From Fibrella forsythiae (GTDB lineage Bacteria; Bacteroidota; Bacteroidia; Cytophagales; Spirosomataceae): 64,000 nt of DNA. The stretch covers positions 496,001 to 560,000 of the forward strand of contig NZ_JAFMYW010000003.1 of the NCBI RefSeq assembly GCF_017353175.1, read 5' to 3'. The position numbers and the translations under genes were made by a program. The notes below the pieces were generated by a model. That model worked only from the letters and a program-made list of their open reading frames with translations, had not been told where the DNA came from and ran no database searches. Positions within the stretch are counted from its first letter, which is position 1, and each line of letters begins with the position of its first letter. Positions 1 to 8,107 of the stretch are shown here, piece after piece.

Positions 1-408
1 CCGGTGTATCGGGTCATCCCCGATGAGCAGGATCAGCTTGAAGCAACCATGATTGAGATGGCAGACAGAGAAGGCTGCTGCCTGGTGGTAACTACTGGTG
101 GTACGGGGCCGGCCCTGCGCGATGTAACGCCCGAAGCGACCGAAGCTGTTTGCCAGAAAATGATGCCGGGATTTGGCGAACTGATGCGCCAGGAAAGCCT
201 GAAATACGTACCTACGGCCATTCTGTCGAGGCAGACGGCGGGCATACGGAACCAGACCCTGATCTTAAATTTGCCAGGTAAACCCAAAGCAATCGGCCAG
301 TGCCTGAGTGCTGTTTTTCCGGCTATACCATATTGCGTTGACCTCATTGGCGGATCATTCCTGACCACCAATGAGGCAACGATGCCGGTCTTCAGACCGA
401 AAGGATAA
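1..408 (+). CDS. mogA: Molybdopterin adenylyltransferase, MogA/MoaB family (5' end outside window)
   Basis: This is the C-terminal part of a MoCF-fold protein that activates molybdopterin by adenylylation during molybdenum cofactor synthesis. The visible segment has the signature TTGGTGPALRDVTPEAT (about residues 31-47 of the visible part), which in this family binds the molybdopterin substrate, followed by the LNLPGKPKA loop. The frame is open to base 1 and family members are about 170-200 residues, so about 40-60 N-terminal residues are missing. A GTG at base 4 could open the frame but would remove the start of the fold, so I treat the gene as truncated by the window edge. MogA and MoaB cannot be separated from this fragment. 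Confidence 0.85.
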   Translation, partial: PVYRVIPDEQDQLEATMIEMADREGCCLVVTTGGTGPALRDVTPEATEAVCQKMMPGFGELMRQESLKYVPTAILSRQTAGIRNQTLILNLPGKPKAIGQCLSAVFPAIPYCVDLIGGSFLTTNEATMPVFRPKG

Positions 409-429
409 AGCGTAAAAACTCGTTGAGCT

Positions 430-648
430 TTAGCGACGACGCACCGAATCGATGCGCGAAGCACCAGCCCGCCGAAGCGAATCAGGCCGGGGTTTCCGAT
501 CACGCCGCCGGCCAATTGTATCGACCGGAGACGAAGTCGTACGACTTTTGGGCTGTGCCGGACGCGTGGTCGGAACAGGTTGTTGTTGTACGGCTAAGTC
601 GCTGGATGGCGAAAAAGTTAATCCTAAAAACAGAAGTAACGTATTCAT
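430..648 (-). CDS. Small secreted Arg/Pro-rich protein, unknown function
   Basis: This possible 72-residue protein starts at the internal ATG at 648. It has a hydrophobic stretch MNTLLLFLGLTFSP typical of an export signal, then a Pro/Arg/Ser-rich tail with repeated DSLRR and DSVRRR motifs. No known domain is visible. It is convergent with the MogA-like gene and its stop lies 21 bases from that gene's stop. The signal-like N-terminus is the main reason to think it is real. Two open frames on the other strand overlap it and look random. The call is tentative. Confidence 0.35.
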   Translation of the reverse strand: MNTLLLFLGLTFSPSSDLAVQQQPVPTTRPAQPKSRTTSSPVDTIGRRRDRKPRPDSLRRAGASRIDSVRRR

Positions 649-729
649 TAATGTAATTGGTAACAACTAGTAAAGGAACTATTTAACATCGGTTATATGA
701 TAAATGATTCCTTTACCAGTAACCTACTC

Positions 730-1296
730 TTAATAAGTAGTTGAATTTGGGCGAGTTGTTGTGCTGCCACTACCAGTTGTGCCTGGTGTGGTGCTACGCG
801 TACGACTGTTTGGTGTCGTACTCCGTGTGCCCCGATTCGTATCCATCTGATCCATAGTTGTACGGTCAGTTGAGCGCGTCCGGTTTGAGTTCTGCGTCTG
901 TCCGTTCCGCATTGTCCGGTCAGACTGCGTTGAATACGTGCCGTTTGTGGTAGTGCTCTGTGTTGTACCACTCTGCATAGTACCGTTCCGCATCTGTCCG
1001 CTCTGGGTTGTACCCTGTGGATAAGCCGTTGGGTTCTGGCCCTGCGGGTACGTTGTCCCGTTGGTAGACGAAGCGCCTGGCTGCGTCTGATACGTACCTG
1101 TGGTGGTCGGGTTCGTTGAGTTATTGTACGTCCCGTTTGTTGTTGGCGTACCCGTTGTGCCTGGCGTACCAGTCTGTGGCATTCCTGCCGGTGTCGACGG
1201 TACGGTAGATGGTACAGTCGTAGGCGTTGTTTGCGCGTTTGCGTTGAGGGTTAAGCCAGCTATGAGCAGCGCACCCAGGATCGTTATCTTCTTCAT
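730..1296 (-). CDS. Secreted Thr/Gly/Ser/Asn-rich low-complexity protein
   Basis: This 188-residue protein has a clear signal peptide (MKKITILGALLIAGLTLNANA, cleavage near residue 22), followed by a low-complexity chain of Thr, Gly, Ser, Asn, Gln and Pro. Short NGTY, QSGTTQS and RSTT units recur, and the second half becomes Arg/Asp/Met-containing (DRTT, MDQMDTNRG). No catalytic domain is visible. Such chains are common among exported Bacteroidota proteins and may be glycosylated or act as flexible surface polymers, but that is inference. No close neighbour explains its role. Confidence 0.7.
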   Translation of the reverse strand: MKKITILGALLIAGLTLNANAQTTPTTVPSTVPSTPAGMPQTGTPGTTGTPTTNGTYNNSTNPTTTGTYQTQPGASSTNGTTYPQGQNPTAYPQGTTQSGQMRNGTMQSGTTQSTTTNGTYSTQSDRTMRNGQTQNSNRTRSTDRTTMDQMDTNRGTRSTTPNSRTRSTTPGTTGSGSTTTRPNSTTY

Positions 1297-1357
1297 GACG
1301 TTAAGTTGGTTATCTCTATCGATTTAATCGATTGATGCATACATAACGCGCTGGTTT

Positions 1358-1371
1358 CCTAAGTTGTTAGG
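1358..1371. repeat. Short inverted repeat upstream of the low-complexity gene
   Basis: CCTAA, four bases, TTAGG. A second small palindrome, ATCGAT-TTA-ATCGAT, lies at 1318-1332. Both are in the 150-base gap between the secreted protein's start (1296) and the oxidase stop (1447). They could be an operator and a weak hairpin. I see no TAnnTTTG box here. Confidence 0.3.
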
Positions 1372-1446
1372 AATCACTGAGGGAAATGTCGAAAAAATGT
1401 AAAAATTAATATGTAGCCATGTGTGAGGCTCCCCAATGCAGCATAG

Positions 1447-4400
1447 TTACTTCAGTGCATCGAAAAGAATCTCGGCCGGATGGTAGGCTGATCGGCCAGT
1501 TCCATCCTTGATCTGATGACGACAGGACGTACCCGGCGCGGCTACTATTACCCCGGCTTTGGCGGCACGTACGGCTGGGAAAAGCACTAGTTCACCGATC
1601 TGCATCGATAGATCGTAATGTTCGTTTTCATACCCAAACGAGCCAGCCATGCCGCAACACCCCGACGGAATGAGGTCAACCGTGTAGTTGGCGGGTAATG
1701 ATAAGGCATCGACCGATCGGCTGATGAGCGAAAGGGCTTTCTGATGGCAGTGCCCATGAAGCTTCACCGTGCGGGCCTCCGTTGTAAACTGGCTGGATGA
1801 AATACGCCCGGCATCGGCTTCATTGGCTATCCATTCTTCCAGCAGGTACGTATGTTCGGCAATCCGGCGAGCGTCGGCCTTCAATTCGTCTGGAACCAGG
1901 TCTGGATATTCATCACGGAACGTCAGAATGGCCGAAGGCTCCAGACCAACCAGCGGCTTATCGGCTGAAATGCGATTACGTAGCGCCAGTACATTACGAA
2001 CGGCCAATTCCTTCGCTTCGCGGACAAACCCTTTCGACAGGTACGTTCGGCCGCTTTCTTCCGTCTTCGGCACTAGCACAGAATAGCCCAGCGCCTGCAT
2101 TAATTTCACCGCTTTCTCACCAACAGATCCATCGTTGAACCGGGTGAATTCATCAATAAACAAGTTTACTGTCTTCAGTTTACTGTCTTCTGTTGCGCTG
2201 CTACACGGAGGAGCAACAGAAGACAGTAAACTGAAGACAGTAAACTTCTCTAGATGCGGCATGGTCCGGTCGGGGTGGAAACCAACGAGCCGGTTGGCCA
2301 TGCGGCGGAGCGCGGGCGTGTTGTAGATGCCGTTATAGGCCCAGGGTACGTAGCTCGCAAGTTTCATTAACCGAGTGAAATTGCCAACAAGTCTGGCCCG
2401 GATCGGAATGCCTTTTTCATCGTGAACCTGTTGCGTAAACTCGGCTTTCATCCGGGTCATATCTACGCTGCTGGGGCATTCTGCCTTGCAGGCCTTACAC
2501 GACAGGCAGAGGTCGAGCACATCGTTTACTTCGGCTTCATTTACGCCATTACCCGTGTAAAAGTGCCGGAGCATATTGGCGCGGGCGCGGGTGGTGTCGT
2601 GTTCGCGGCGGGTAGCCATGTAGCTGGGGCACATGGTCCCGCCCGAAAAATGGGTTTTCCGGCAGTCGCCGGAACCCGAACACTTTTCAGTAGCTTCGAG
2701 CAGGCCACCGGCTGCGCTGAAATCAAAAATGGTTTTAGGTTGCGGAATAACGATGTCGGCCTGGTAGCGCAGGTGTTCGTTCATCGGCGGGCTGTCGACT
2801 ACCTTGCCGGGGTTGAACAGGTTCTGCGGATCCCAGAGTGCCTTTACGTCTTTGCAAAGCTGATAATTTTCGGGACCGAGCATATAGGCGATGAACTCGC
2901 CCCGAAGCCGACCATCGCCATGTTCGCCAGAGAGGGAGCCTCCATATTTTTTTACCAGTTGAGCCGTATCGCGCAGCAACGCCCGGAAGGTTTCGCGGCC
3001 GGGCGTGGTCTTCAGATTAATCAGTGGTAACACGTGTAGCTCGCCGGCCCCGGCATGAGCTGAATATTCAAGATCAAGGCCGTGGTTTTCTTTGGCCATA
3101 ACCGTTAACTCATCGATGTAATCAGGCAAATCAGCGGGCGCAACGGCGCAGTCTTCGATCACGTTGGCGGGTTTTTCGTCGCCAGGTACGTTGTACATGA
3201 TACTTAGCCCGGCCTTGCGCAATGCCCACGGTTTTTTGGTGTCATCGCCAACCAGTACCGGGTAGGCATAACCAAGCTGTTTCGCCCGCAAGGCATTCAC
3301 AAATTGCCCCGTTCGGTCTGTCACTTCCTGCTCGGTCTGACCAAAAAACTCGACCATCAATACGGCCTTGGGATCACCTTCCACAAACGCCCGGTTTTTT
3401 GCCTGCTCAATATTGGTTTTGGTCAGTTGCAGAATATAGTCGTCTACTAACTCTGAGGCATGGCACTGATGCTCAAGCGCCACCAGATTTGCCTCCAGCG
3501 ATTGCCGTAACGTTTCGAAATGAGCACAAACCAGCCCCACGTGGGCAGGAGGAAGCGGCAGTAGGTTCAGTTTCGCCTCGGTAATGAAGCAAAGTGTTCC
3601 TTCAGACCCGGCAATAAGGTGAGCGATGTTTACCCCACCCCCAGCCCCTTCCCTGAAAACAGGGGAGGGGAGTAATACTCCGCTTTCAAGCGAAGCTACT
3701 GTAGTGCGGCTCCCCGCCCCTGTTTTCAGGGAAGGGGCCGGGGTAAATCCTGCCACCAGCGCATCCAGGGCGTAGCCGGTGTTACGTCGGCTAACGGCGG
3801 GATTTGGGTAGCCGGCACGAATCTGCTGGCAGATAACCGGATTGGTGAGCCAGGCATGGAACGTCTGATAGATTTGCTGTTCGAGCGGGCTAACGACGTT
3901 TTCGCCCCGGCATTTTGCCTCGAATTCTGCCTGAGTCAACTGCCCGAATGTCACTTCAGCACCATCTGATAGCACGGCCCGCACCTCGAGCAGATGATCT
4001 CGAGTAGTGCCCCAGACGATGGAATGAAGACCACACGAATTATTGCCGATCATGCCGCCAATCATGGCCCGGCTGGCCGTTGACGTTTCGGGGCCAAACA
4101 TCAGACCATATGGTTTCAGAACCACATTCAGGTCGTCGCGGATAACGCCCGGCTGTACACGTACCCAGCGTTCGGCGGCGTTAATTTCCAATACCTTATC
4201 GAAGTAGGTACCAATGTCGGCCACGATGCCGTTACCTACTACCTGCCCGGCCAGCGACGTACCTGCGGCGCGGGGAATAAGCCCGAGCGGCGCCGTAAGC
4301 TGGCTGTTGGCTTTAGTGAACCGTACAAGCCGCTTTATGTCTTCAACCGTGCGCGGAATAGCCACCGCCACAGGCATTTCCTGATAAACAGAGGCGTCGG

Positions 4401-4512
4401 TGGCGTACAGCGTCAGCTGCGCCTGATGCTCGGGCGACTGGTTGAAATACAATTCACCCTCAAACGAATGCTTAAGGCTGCTAAATGGCAGGGTGGGCGT
4501 CGTGGTAATCAT
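1447..4512 (-). CDS. FAD-binding and (Fe-S)-binding oxidoreductase (D-lactate dehydrogenase/GlcD-GlpC type fusion)
   Basis: This 1021-residue fusion probably oxidises a 2-hydroxy acid such as D-lactate or glycolate and passes electrons to the respiratory chain. The N-terminal half is a FAD_binding_4 domain (PRAAGTSLAGQ, IGGMIGNNSCG), followed by the FAD-oxidase C domain (GEHGDGRLRGEF). The C-terminal half is GlpC-like, with CSGSGDCRKTHFSGGTMCP, the ferredoxin motif CLSCKACKAECP, and a CCG domain (SGCCGMAGSFGYE). The ATG at 4512 gives a natural start. Two palindromic DNA elements are translated in frame: residues about 256-295 (bases 3629-3747) and 756-784 (2162-2247). Both interrupt otherwise family-like text between domains, so the protein may tolerate them. 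The exact substrate is not readable. Confidence 0.88.
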   Translation of the reverse strand: MITTTPTLPFSSLKHSFEGELYFNQSPEHQAQLTLYATDASVYQEMPVAVAIPRTVEDIKRLVRFTKANSQLTAPLGLIPRAAGTSLAGQVVGNGIVADIGTYFDKVLEINAAERWVRVQPGVIRDDLNVVLKPYGLMFGPETSTASRAMIGGMIGNNSCGLHSIVWGTTRDHLLEVRAVLSDGAEVTFGQLTQAEFEAKCRGENVVSPLEQQIYQTFHAWLTNPVICQQIRAGYPNPAVSRRNTGYALDALVAGFTPAPSLKTGAGSRTTVASLESGVLLPSPVFREGAGGGVNIAHLIAGSEGTLCFITEAKLNLLPLPPAHVGLVCAHFETLRQSLEANLVALEHQCHASELVDDYILQLTKTNIEQAKNRAFVEGDPKAVLMVEFFGQTEQEVTDRTGQFVNALRAKQLGYAYPVLVGDDTKKPWALRKAGLSIMYNVPGDEKPANVIEDCAVAPADLPDYIDELTVMAKENHGLDLEYSAHAGAGELHVLPLINLKTTPGRETFRALLRDTAQLVKKYGGSLSGEHGDGRLRGEFIAYMLGPENYQLCKDVKALWDPQNLFNPGKVVDSPPMNEHLRYQADIVIPQPKTIFDFSAAGGLLEATEKCSGSGDCRKTHFSGGTMCPSYMATRREHDTTRARANMLRHFYTGNGVNEAEVNDVLDLCLSCKACKAECPSSVDMTRMKAEFTQQVHDEKGIPIRARLVGNFTRLMKLASYVPWAYNGIYNTPALRRMANRLVGFHPDRTMPHLEKFTVFSLLSSVAPPCSSATEDSKLKTVNLFIDEFTRFNDGSVGEKAVKLMQALGYSVLVPKTEESGRTYLSKGFVREAKELAVRNVLALRNRISADKPLVGLEPSAILTFRDEYPDLVPDELKADARRIAEHTYLLEEWIANEADAGRISSSQFTTEARTVKLHGHCHQKALSLISRSVDALSLPANYTVDLIPSGCCGMAGSFGYENEHYDLSMQIGELVLFPAVRAAKAGVIVAAPGTSCRHQIKDGTGRSAYHPAEILFDALK
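2162..2247. repeat. Type A palindromic element inside the FAD/Fe-S oxidase gene
   Basis: Two perfect 35-base arms (2162-2196 and 2213-2247) flank a 16-base loop. Each arm is a tandem pair of the 14-mer AGTTTACTGTCTTC followed by TGTTGC. Related elements lie at 17446-17544 and 21457-21555 between genes. This copy is translated without a stop on the oxidase strand as a Ser/Val/Lys-rich stretch beginning KFTVFSLLSSV. Confidence 0.9.
3629..3747. repeat. Type B GC-rich palindromic element inside the FAD/Fe-S oxidase gene
   Basis: The outer arms pair TTTACCCC with GGGGTAAA, and the inner arms pair CCCCTTCCCTGAAAACAGGG with its complement, around a core of about 40 bases. It is translated in frame as a stretch containing TGAGSRTTVASLESG, between YALDALVAGF and the conserved NIAHLIAGSEGTL segment. 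It is unrelated in sequence to the type A element in the same gene. Confidence 0.88.
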
Positions 4513-4600
4513 ACGTTAAAGATACGACCATACGGTAAATGCAGGCCGAAGCCCGTTGCCCGCTTTTTGCCAATCAGGCGCGTAATGGCACTCGCGGGCG

Positions 4601-5050
4601 TTATAATCGTTTGTAGGTAAAGGTCATAGACTTGGCCTTGCCTGGGTTTGGCATCGTGGGGAAATCGGCGAAGTTCATTACCCAGGTCATGGTGCTACCC
4701 GTCAGTGAAAGGCTATACGTAACATCAGGGCTCAGCTTTGCGTTGGGCGATATGATCTTGATGCTGCTGCCGGTCACTGTGTAACGGGCATCGGCAAACA
4801 GGGCTGCCTGAGCCGACATTTCCTGCATACAACCCGGGGGGACTACGGTTTTCTGAACACCCGCCGCCGTGAAATTGTACGTGATCTTGCTGGTGCAGGG
4901 AGTGCCCTGCTCCAGCATTGGCTGAACGTCCATGGTCTTACCATTCTTGTAGGTAATCAGTGCGCTCGTTCGTTTCCAGGTTCCGACAACAGACTGGGCC
5001 ATGGTGGGAAAACTGATGGCTAAACCAAGAATGATCAACAGGGCATTCAT
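4601..5050 (-). CDS. Small secreted lipocalin-like protein
   Basis: With the start at the ATG at 5050 this is 149 residues, with a signal peptide MNALLIILGLAISFPTMAQ. The body begins SVVGTWKRTSALITY and continues with alternating strands (TYNFTAAGV, RYTVTGSSIKI, VTYSLSLTGSTMTWVM, MTFTYKRL). The GxW opening and beta-rich pattern match the lipocalin-like domains of many exported Bacteroidota proteins. Three Cys-containing segments (GTPCTS, PPGCMQ) could form a disulfide. The longer frame to 5122 adds 24 residues before the signal peptide and is unlikely. The ligand is unknown. It lies 110 bases downstream of a second small exported protein. Confidence 0.65.
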   Translation of the reverse strand: MNALLIILGLAISFPTMAQSVVGTWKRTSALITYKNGKTMDVQPMLEQGTPCTSKITYNFTAAGVQKTVVPPGCMQEMSAQAALFADARYTVTGSSIKIISPNAKLSPDVTYSLSLTGSTMTWVMNFADFPTMPNPGKAKSMTFTYKRL

Positions 5051-5160
5051 ATGTGTACGTCGTGTGGCTTGGTGAGATAAAAACGACGATGTGAAGAAAG
5101 GCGAATTGACAGTATTGCCCAACTGCCCTGACTAACGGGTTAGTAAAAGGTCGCTGGCGC

Positions 5161-5604
5161 TTACGATGAATGATCGCTGACGATGACCCAACGGCCTTTT
5201 TTCTTTTCCCACAGCAACGTGAAATGTCCACCGGCATCACCAACCTTAGGGCGGGTCAGGTGCCATTTGCCAATCACATATGCCACATTTTTGCCCGGAA
5301 ACTCAACCTTCAATATGGTAAACGCCAACGTACCCATACTTTCCCGGTCGGGGTAGCGTTTTTTATAATTGGCCAGTGTAGCGTCATACCCATACGTAAT
5401 GCCGGCTTTTCCCACAAACGTCAGCGAGTCAGATGGCCAGTATCCGTTCATGAATGACTCCACCCGGCCGGCGTTCCAATCGTCGGTTTGGCGCTTCAAC
5501 GTACCCAGAATGGCCTGCCTGTCGGTTGCCGTCTGGGCGAACGTACCCGTTGTGCTGCCTAGCACCAGTACAGATAGAAGGATAAGAAAACGGAAGTGTC
5601 TCAT
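5161..5604 (-). CDS. Secreted SnoaL/NTF2-like (DUF4440-type) protein
   Basis: This 147-residue protein has a signal peptide (MRHFRFLILLSVLVLGS, ending near TFAQ). The mature part follows the DUF4440/SnoaL pattern: an N-terminal helix with DDWNAGRVESFMNGYWPSDSL, then GYDATLANYKKRYP, then beta strands ending HFTLLWEKKKGRWVIVSDHSS. Such domains form NTF2-like cones that bind small molecules or act as accessory subunits, and no specific reaction can be read here. It is co-oriented with the lipocalin-like gene downstream and divergent from the lipid kinase unit. It could be an enzyme or a binding protein. Confidence 0.75.
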   Translation of the reverse strand: MRHFRFLILLSVLVLGSTTGTFAQTATDRQAILGTLKRQTDDWNAGRVESFMNGYWPSDSLTFVGKAGITYGYDATLANYKKRYPDRESMGTLAFTILKVEFPGKNVAYVIGKWHLTRPKVGDAGGHFTLLWEKKKGRWVIVSDHSS

Positions 5605-5623
5605 TTTTGGCGAACTTTGCTGA

Positions 5624-5737
5624 ATGAACTGGCTACGAAATTTTTATCGGGAATATAAGCCCTATATCTTCTCCGACGGGTGGTATTATGTGTTTATACT
5701 CGTATTCATTGCCCTAATGTTCCTCTTTTTCGCCTGA
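5624..5737 (+). CDS. 37-residue single-pass membrane microprotein upstream of the lipid kinase
   Basis: This short frame opens at ATG 5624 and ends at TGA 5737, three bases before the ATG of the lipid kinase. The protein begins MNWLRNFYREYKPYIF and ends in a hydrophobic helix VFILVFIALMFLFFA reaching the C-terminus. The positive, aromatic N-terminus and single C-terminal helix are what an inner-membrane microprotein would show. The tight spacing suggests translational coupling to the kinase, whose lipid substrate is also in the membrane. There is no homology evidence, only composition and context. Confidence 0.55.
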   Translation: MNWLRNFYREYKPYIFSDGWYYVFILVFIALMFLFFA

Positions 5738-5740
5738 TTA

Positions 5741-6619
5741 ATGCCCAACATCGATCTGCTCGTTATTATCAATCCCTTATCAGGTACGTTACCACTTGCT
5801 CAGAGAGAGGGGTTACGAGCATTCATTGCTGCCGAAGCCAACCGGCAGGCCTACCATGCCGAGATTGTCACGACCACCCGTGCGGGGCAGGCCACAGAAC
5901 TGGCTACTCAGGCGGTGCAGCGCGGCATTCGCCGGGTGCTGGTTATGGGGGGCGATGGCACCATCAATGAAACTGCCCGGGCACTTCGTCAAACCGCCAC
6001 TGCGCTGGGTATTGTGCCAATGGGTTCTGGAAATGGCCTGGCGCGGCACCTCGGCCTGCCCATGAATCCGCAGAAAGCGGCAGAGCGTGCCTTGGCCGGC
6101 AAACCCGTTCTGATCGATAGCGGTGAGCTGAACGACCATCCATTTTTCTGTACGGCAGGGCTGGGGTTTGAAGCTTATGTGGCTCATGAATTTGCTAAAC
6201 AGCCCACCCGAGGGTTACAGACATACATCAAAACGGCCTACAGGTCGTTCTGGAGTTACAAACCCGCTGAGTATCTGGTTGATGGGAAAGAAACCGGTCC
6301 GCTGTTTTCGCTGACTGCCGCCAATGCAGCCCAGTTTGGTAATAACGCCTGGATTGCGCCTAATGCCAATATTGCCGACGGGAAATTAGACTTGTGTCAA
6401 CTGAAGCCATTTCCGGCGCACATGGCGAGCGTCATTGGCTGGCAATTGTTCCGAAAATCGCTGAATCGTTCGGCCTACTGGTCAGGGCAGCGAATGCAGA
6501 ACGCCACCATTCAGAGCAACGCACCGCTGCTGGCCCATGCCGATGGCGAACCACTAACGCTTGCTGGAGACACGTGTACCGTTCGCGTGTTGCCCGGTAG
6601 TTTATTAGTATTGATGTAA
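5741..6619 (+). CDS. Diacylglycerol kinase-family lipid kinase (YegS/BmrU/DgkB type)
   Basis: This 292-residue protein has the DAGK catalytic fold: LLVIINPLSG at the N-terminus, the nucleotide-binding motif GGDGTINE (about residues 70-77), and PMGSGNGLARHLGLP, which in this family replaces the more usual GTxNDFAR. The C-terminal beta domain ends HADGEPL, another family signature. It would phosphorylate a lipid such as diacylglycerol, a sphingoid base or phosphatidylglycerol at the cytoplasmic face. Sphingolipids are common in this phylum, so a sphingosine-type substrate is possible but not shown. Length and start are normal. It follows a 37-residue membrane microprotein by three bases. Confidence 0.88.
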   Translation: MPNIDLLVIINPLSGTLPLAQREGLRAFIAAEANRQAYHAEIVTTTRAGQATELATQAVQRGIRRVLVMGGDGTINETARALRQTATALGIVPMGSGNGLARHLGLPMNPQKAAERALAGKPVLIDSGELNDHPFFCTAGLGFEAYVAHEFAKQPTRGLQTYIKTAYRSFWSYKPAEYLVDGKETGPLFSLTAANAAQFGNNAWIAPNANIADGKLDLCQLKPFPAHMASVIGWQLFRKSLNRSAYWSGQRMQNATIQSNAPLLAHADGEPLTLAGDTCTVRVLPGSLLVLM

Positions 6620-6630
6620 TTGAGTGACAT

Positions 6631-8052
6631 CTACTGTATGCTTTTGGCCCAATCTAACAGGGCGGGGTAGAGGGCGGCAATAGGTTGGTCTGGTTTACGG
6701 ACAGCATATAACTCAGTCAACTTCTGAGTGAATTCCCGAAACCGAATATAATTCCGTCGATCTACCATCAGTTTTTCACGCCGGTCTATAACATAAGCTG
6801 CTGTTTGCGGATCGTACTGATCGCTAACGTATAAACAGAATAAGGCGTGGGTCATGTATTCGTTGAATACACTTTGTGGCGTACCATAACTCTCTGTATC
6901 GCCGCCCGATTTTGTCCAGACGGCTCGCTTAGAAAAAATAGAGTCAACCCGACTTCTGAAACGCGATGTAGTAGGATTGACGTAATTATGATCAATCTCC
7001 GTAAATACAATTCCTGAAGCTACCCCTTGCCGTTGTTGATCGGTTAATCCTGCCTGATTCAGATAATCGGACGGGCCATTGACAAACATGATTGCTTCTT
7101 TGTACCATTTGCCATCTAAGAACCGACCATATTGCTGCGTACTGTGCGAACCACCAATCAGTGGCGAGAAGACAACCCGATAACAGCTAAAACGTTGTGG
7201 AAAGCGTGCTTCCAGCCAAGTCCACATTGTACGAACAGGCATCAGCTTTTTTTGCTGATTCATTAATTGCTGATAGTAAGGCTGATGGCTTTTATAAAAA
7301 GCACGGTAACCCGATTGTTTGGCGAAATCCTCGATTTTGAGCGCAAGCTGCCTAAACAAGCTATTGAACGTGACGTTGTCATTGCCCATAACATAATAAT
7401 GAGGGCCTGTCCAAATGAGTTTGTTACCCTCGAAGTGGTAGGCATAGCTGTTTTCGCGGAAATCGTAATAGTTGCTATAATTACCAGCAATCTGATTAAT
7501 TAAAGCAAAAACGGGATGGTTGATAAAAGGCTTGAAATGAGCGACAACCTGCTCATAATAAGGACCTGATTTAGGTAAGGTCGTATTCTTTTCTCCATGC
7601 GCTGATAATACCCAGAGAATATTGGCTAGCTCATACACTTCCGGAATTTCAAACTCTTCCTTATCGGTATGTTGTCGTACGTATTCGTCGGTGAACTGAC
7701 CGGGCACACCGTTGAACCGGAGCCGGTACGTGGCCTTACCAGCAGGTGTAATCAATGGTATATAGATTCGCTGGCCATATGGGAGATTTGTGTAATTGAT
7801 TCGCACACTATCCTGTCCAGTCGATACTATTGCATAGGCCCCTGGATAGCCATCGTTGCCTAAGTCTACAGTGTCGCCAACTACTGCTGTGAGTGAATAA
7901 GGTGCTGACGAGTTAGAGGCACGCACTGAAAATTGTTGACTTTTTAATTGTAATGCCTTGGGATATGTTTGCGTTTTAATGCCATCCTGTGCCTCCGCAT
8001 ATCTTGGAAGTAAGCCGACCAGTATAAAAAAGAGAGTAATAAGACACTGCAT
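6631..8052 (-). CDS. Exported DUF4932-like protein with degenerate zinc-peptidase motif
   Basis: With the start at ATG 8052, where the signal peptide MQCLITLFFILVGLLPRYAEA begins, this is 473 residues. The middle and C-terminal parts (VYELANILWVLSAHG, PLIGGSHSTQQYG, then TEIDHNYVNP near residues 351-360) resemble DUF4932 proteins, in which a HExxH-H-type zinc motif is followed by YVNP. Here the first His is Thr (TEIDH), while Glu352 and His355 remain. A later EYMTHALF segment supplies another His. It may therefore be an inactive or altered peptidase. The N-terminal beta region (YPGAYAIVSTG, YIPLITPAGKATYRL) looks like a binding domain. The family assignment is from memory of the motif. Confidence 0.6.
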   Translation of the reverse strand: MQCLITLFFILVGLLPRYAEAQDGIKTQTYPKALQLKSQQFSVRASNSSAPYSLTAVVGDTVDLGNDGYPGAYAIVSTGQDSVRINYTNLPYGQRIYIPLITPAGKATYRLRFNGVPGQFTDEYVRQHTDKEEFEIPEVYELANILWVLSAHGEKNTTLPKSGPYYEQVVAHFKPFINHPVFALINQIAGNYSNYYDFRENSYAYHFEGNKLIWTGPHYYVMGNDNVTFNSLFRQLALKIEDFAKQSGYRAFYKSHQPYYQQLMNQQKKLMPVRTMWTWLEARFPQRFSCYRVVFSPLIGGSHSTQQYGRFLDGKWYKEAIMFVNGPSDYLNQAGLTDQQRQGVASGIVFTEIDHNYVNPTTSRFRSRVDSIFSKRAVWTKSGGDTESYGTPQSVFNEYMTHALFCLYVSDQYDPQTAAYVIDRREKLMVDRRNYIRFREFTQKLTELYAVRKPDQPIAALYPALLDWAKSIQ

Positions 8053-8107
8053 AGACAAGAGGTTGAGGTTTTTATAAGTAGATAAACGCGTCGACAACGT
8101 ATAAATT

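Noticed and set aside
33-515. 160-codon minus-strand frame over the MogA-like gene
   Set aside because: The plus strand carries the TTGGTGP signature; the minus frame has none.
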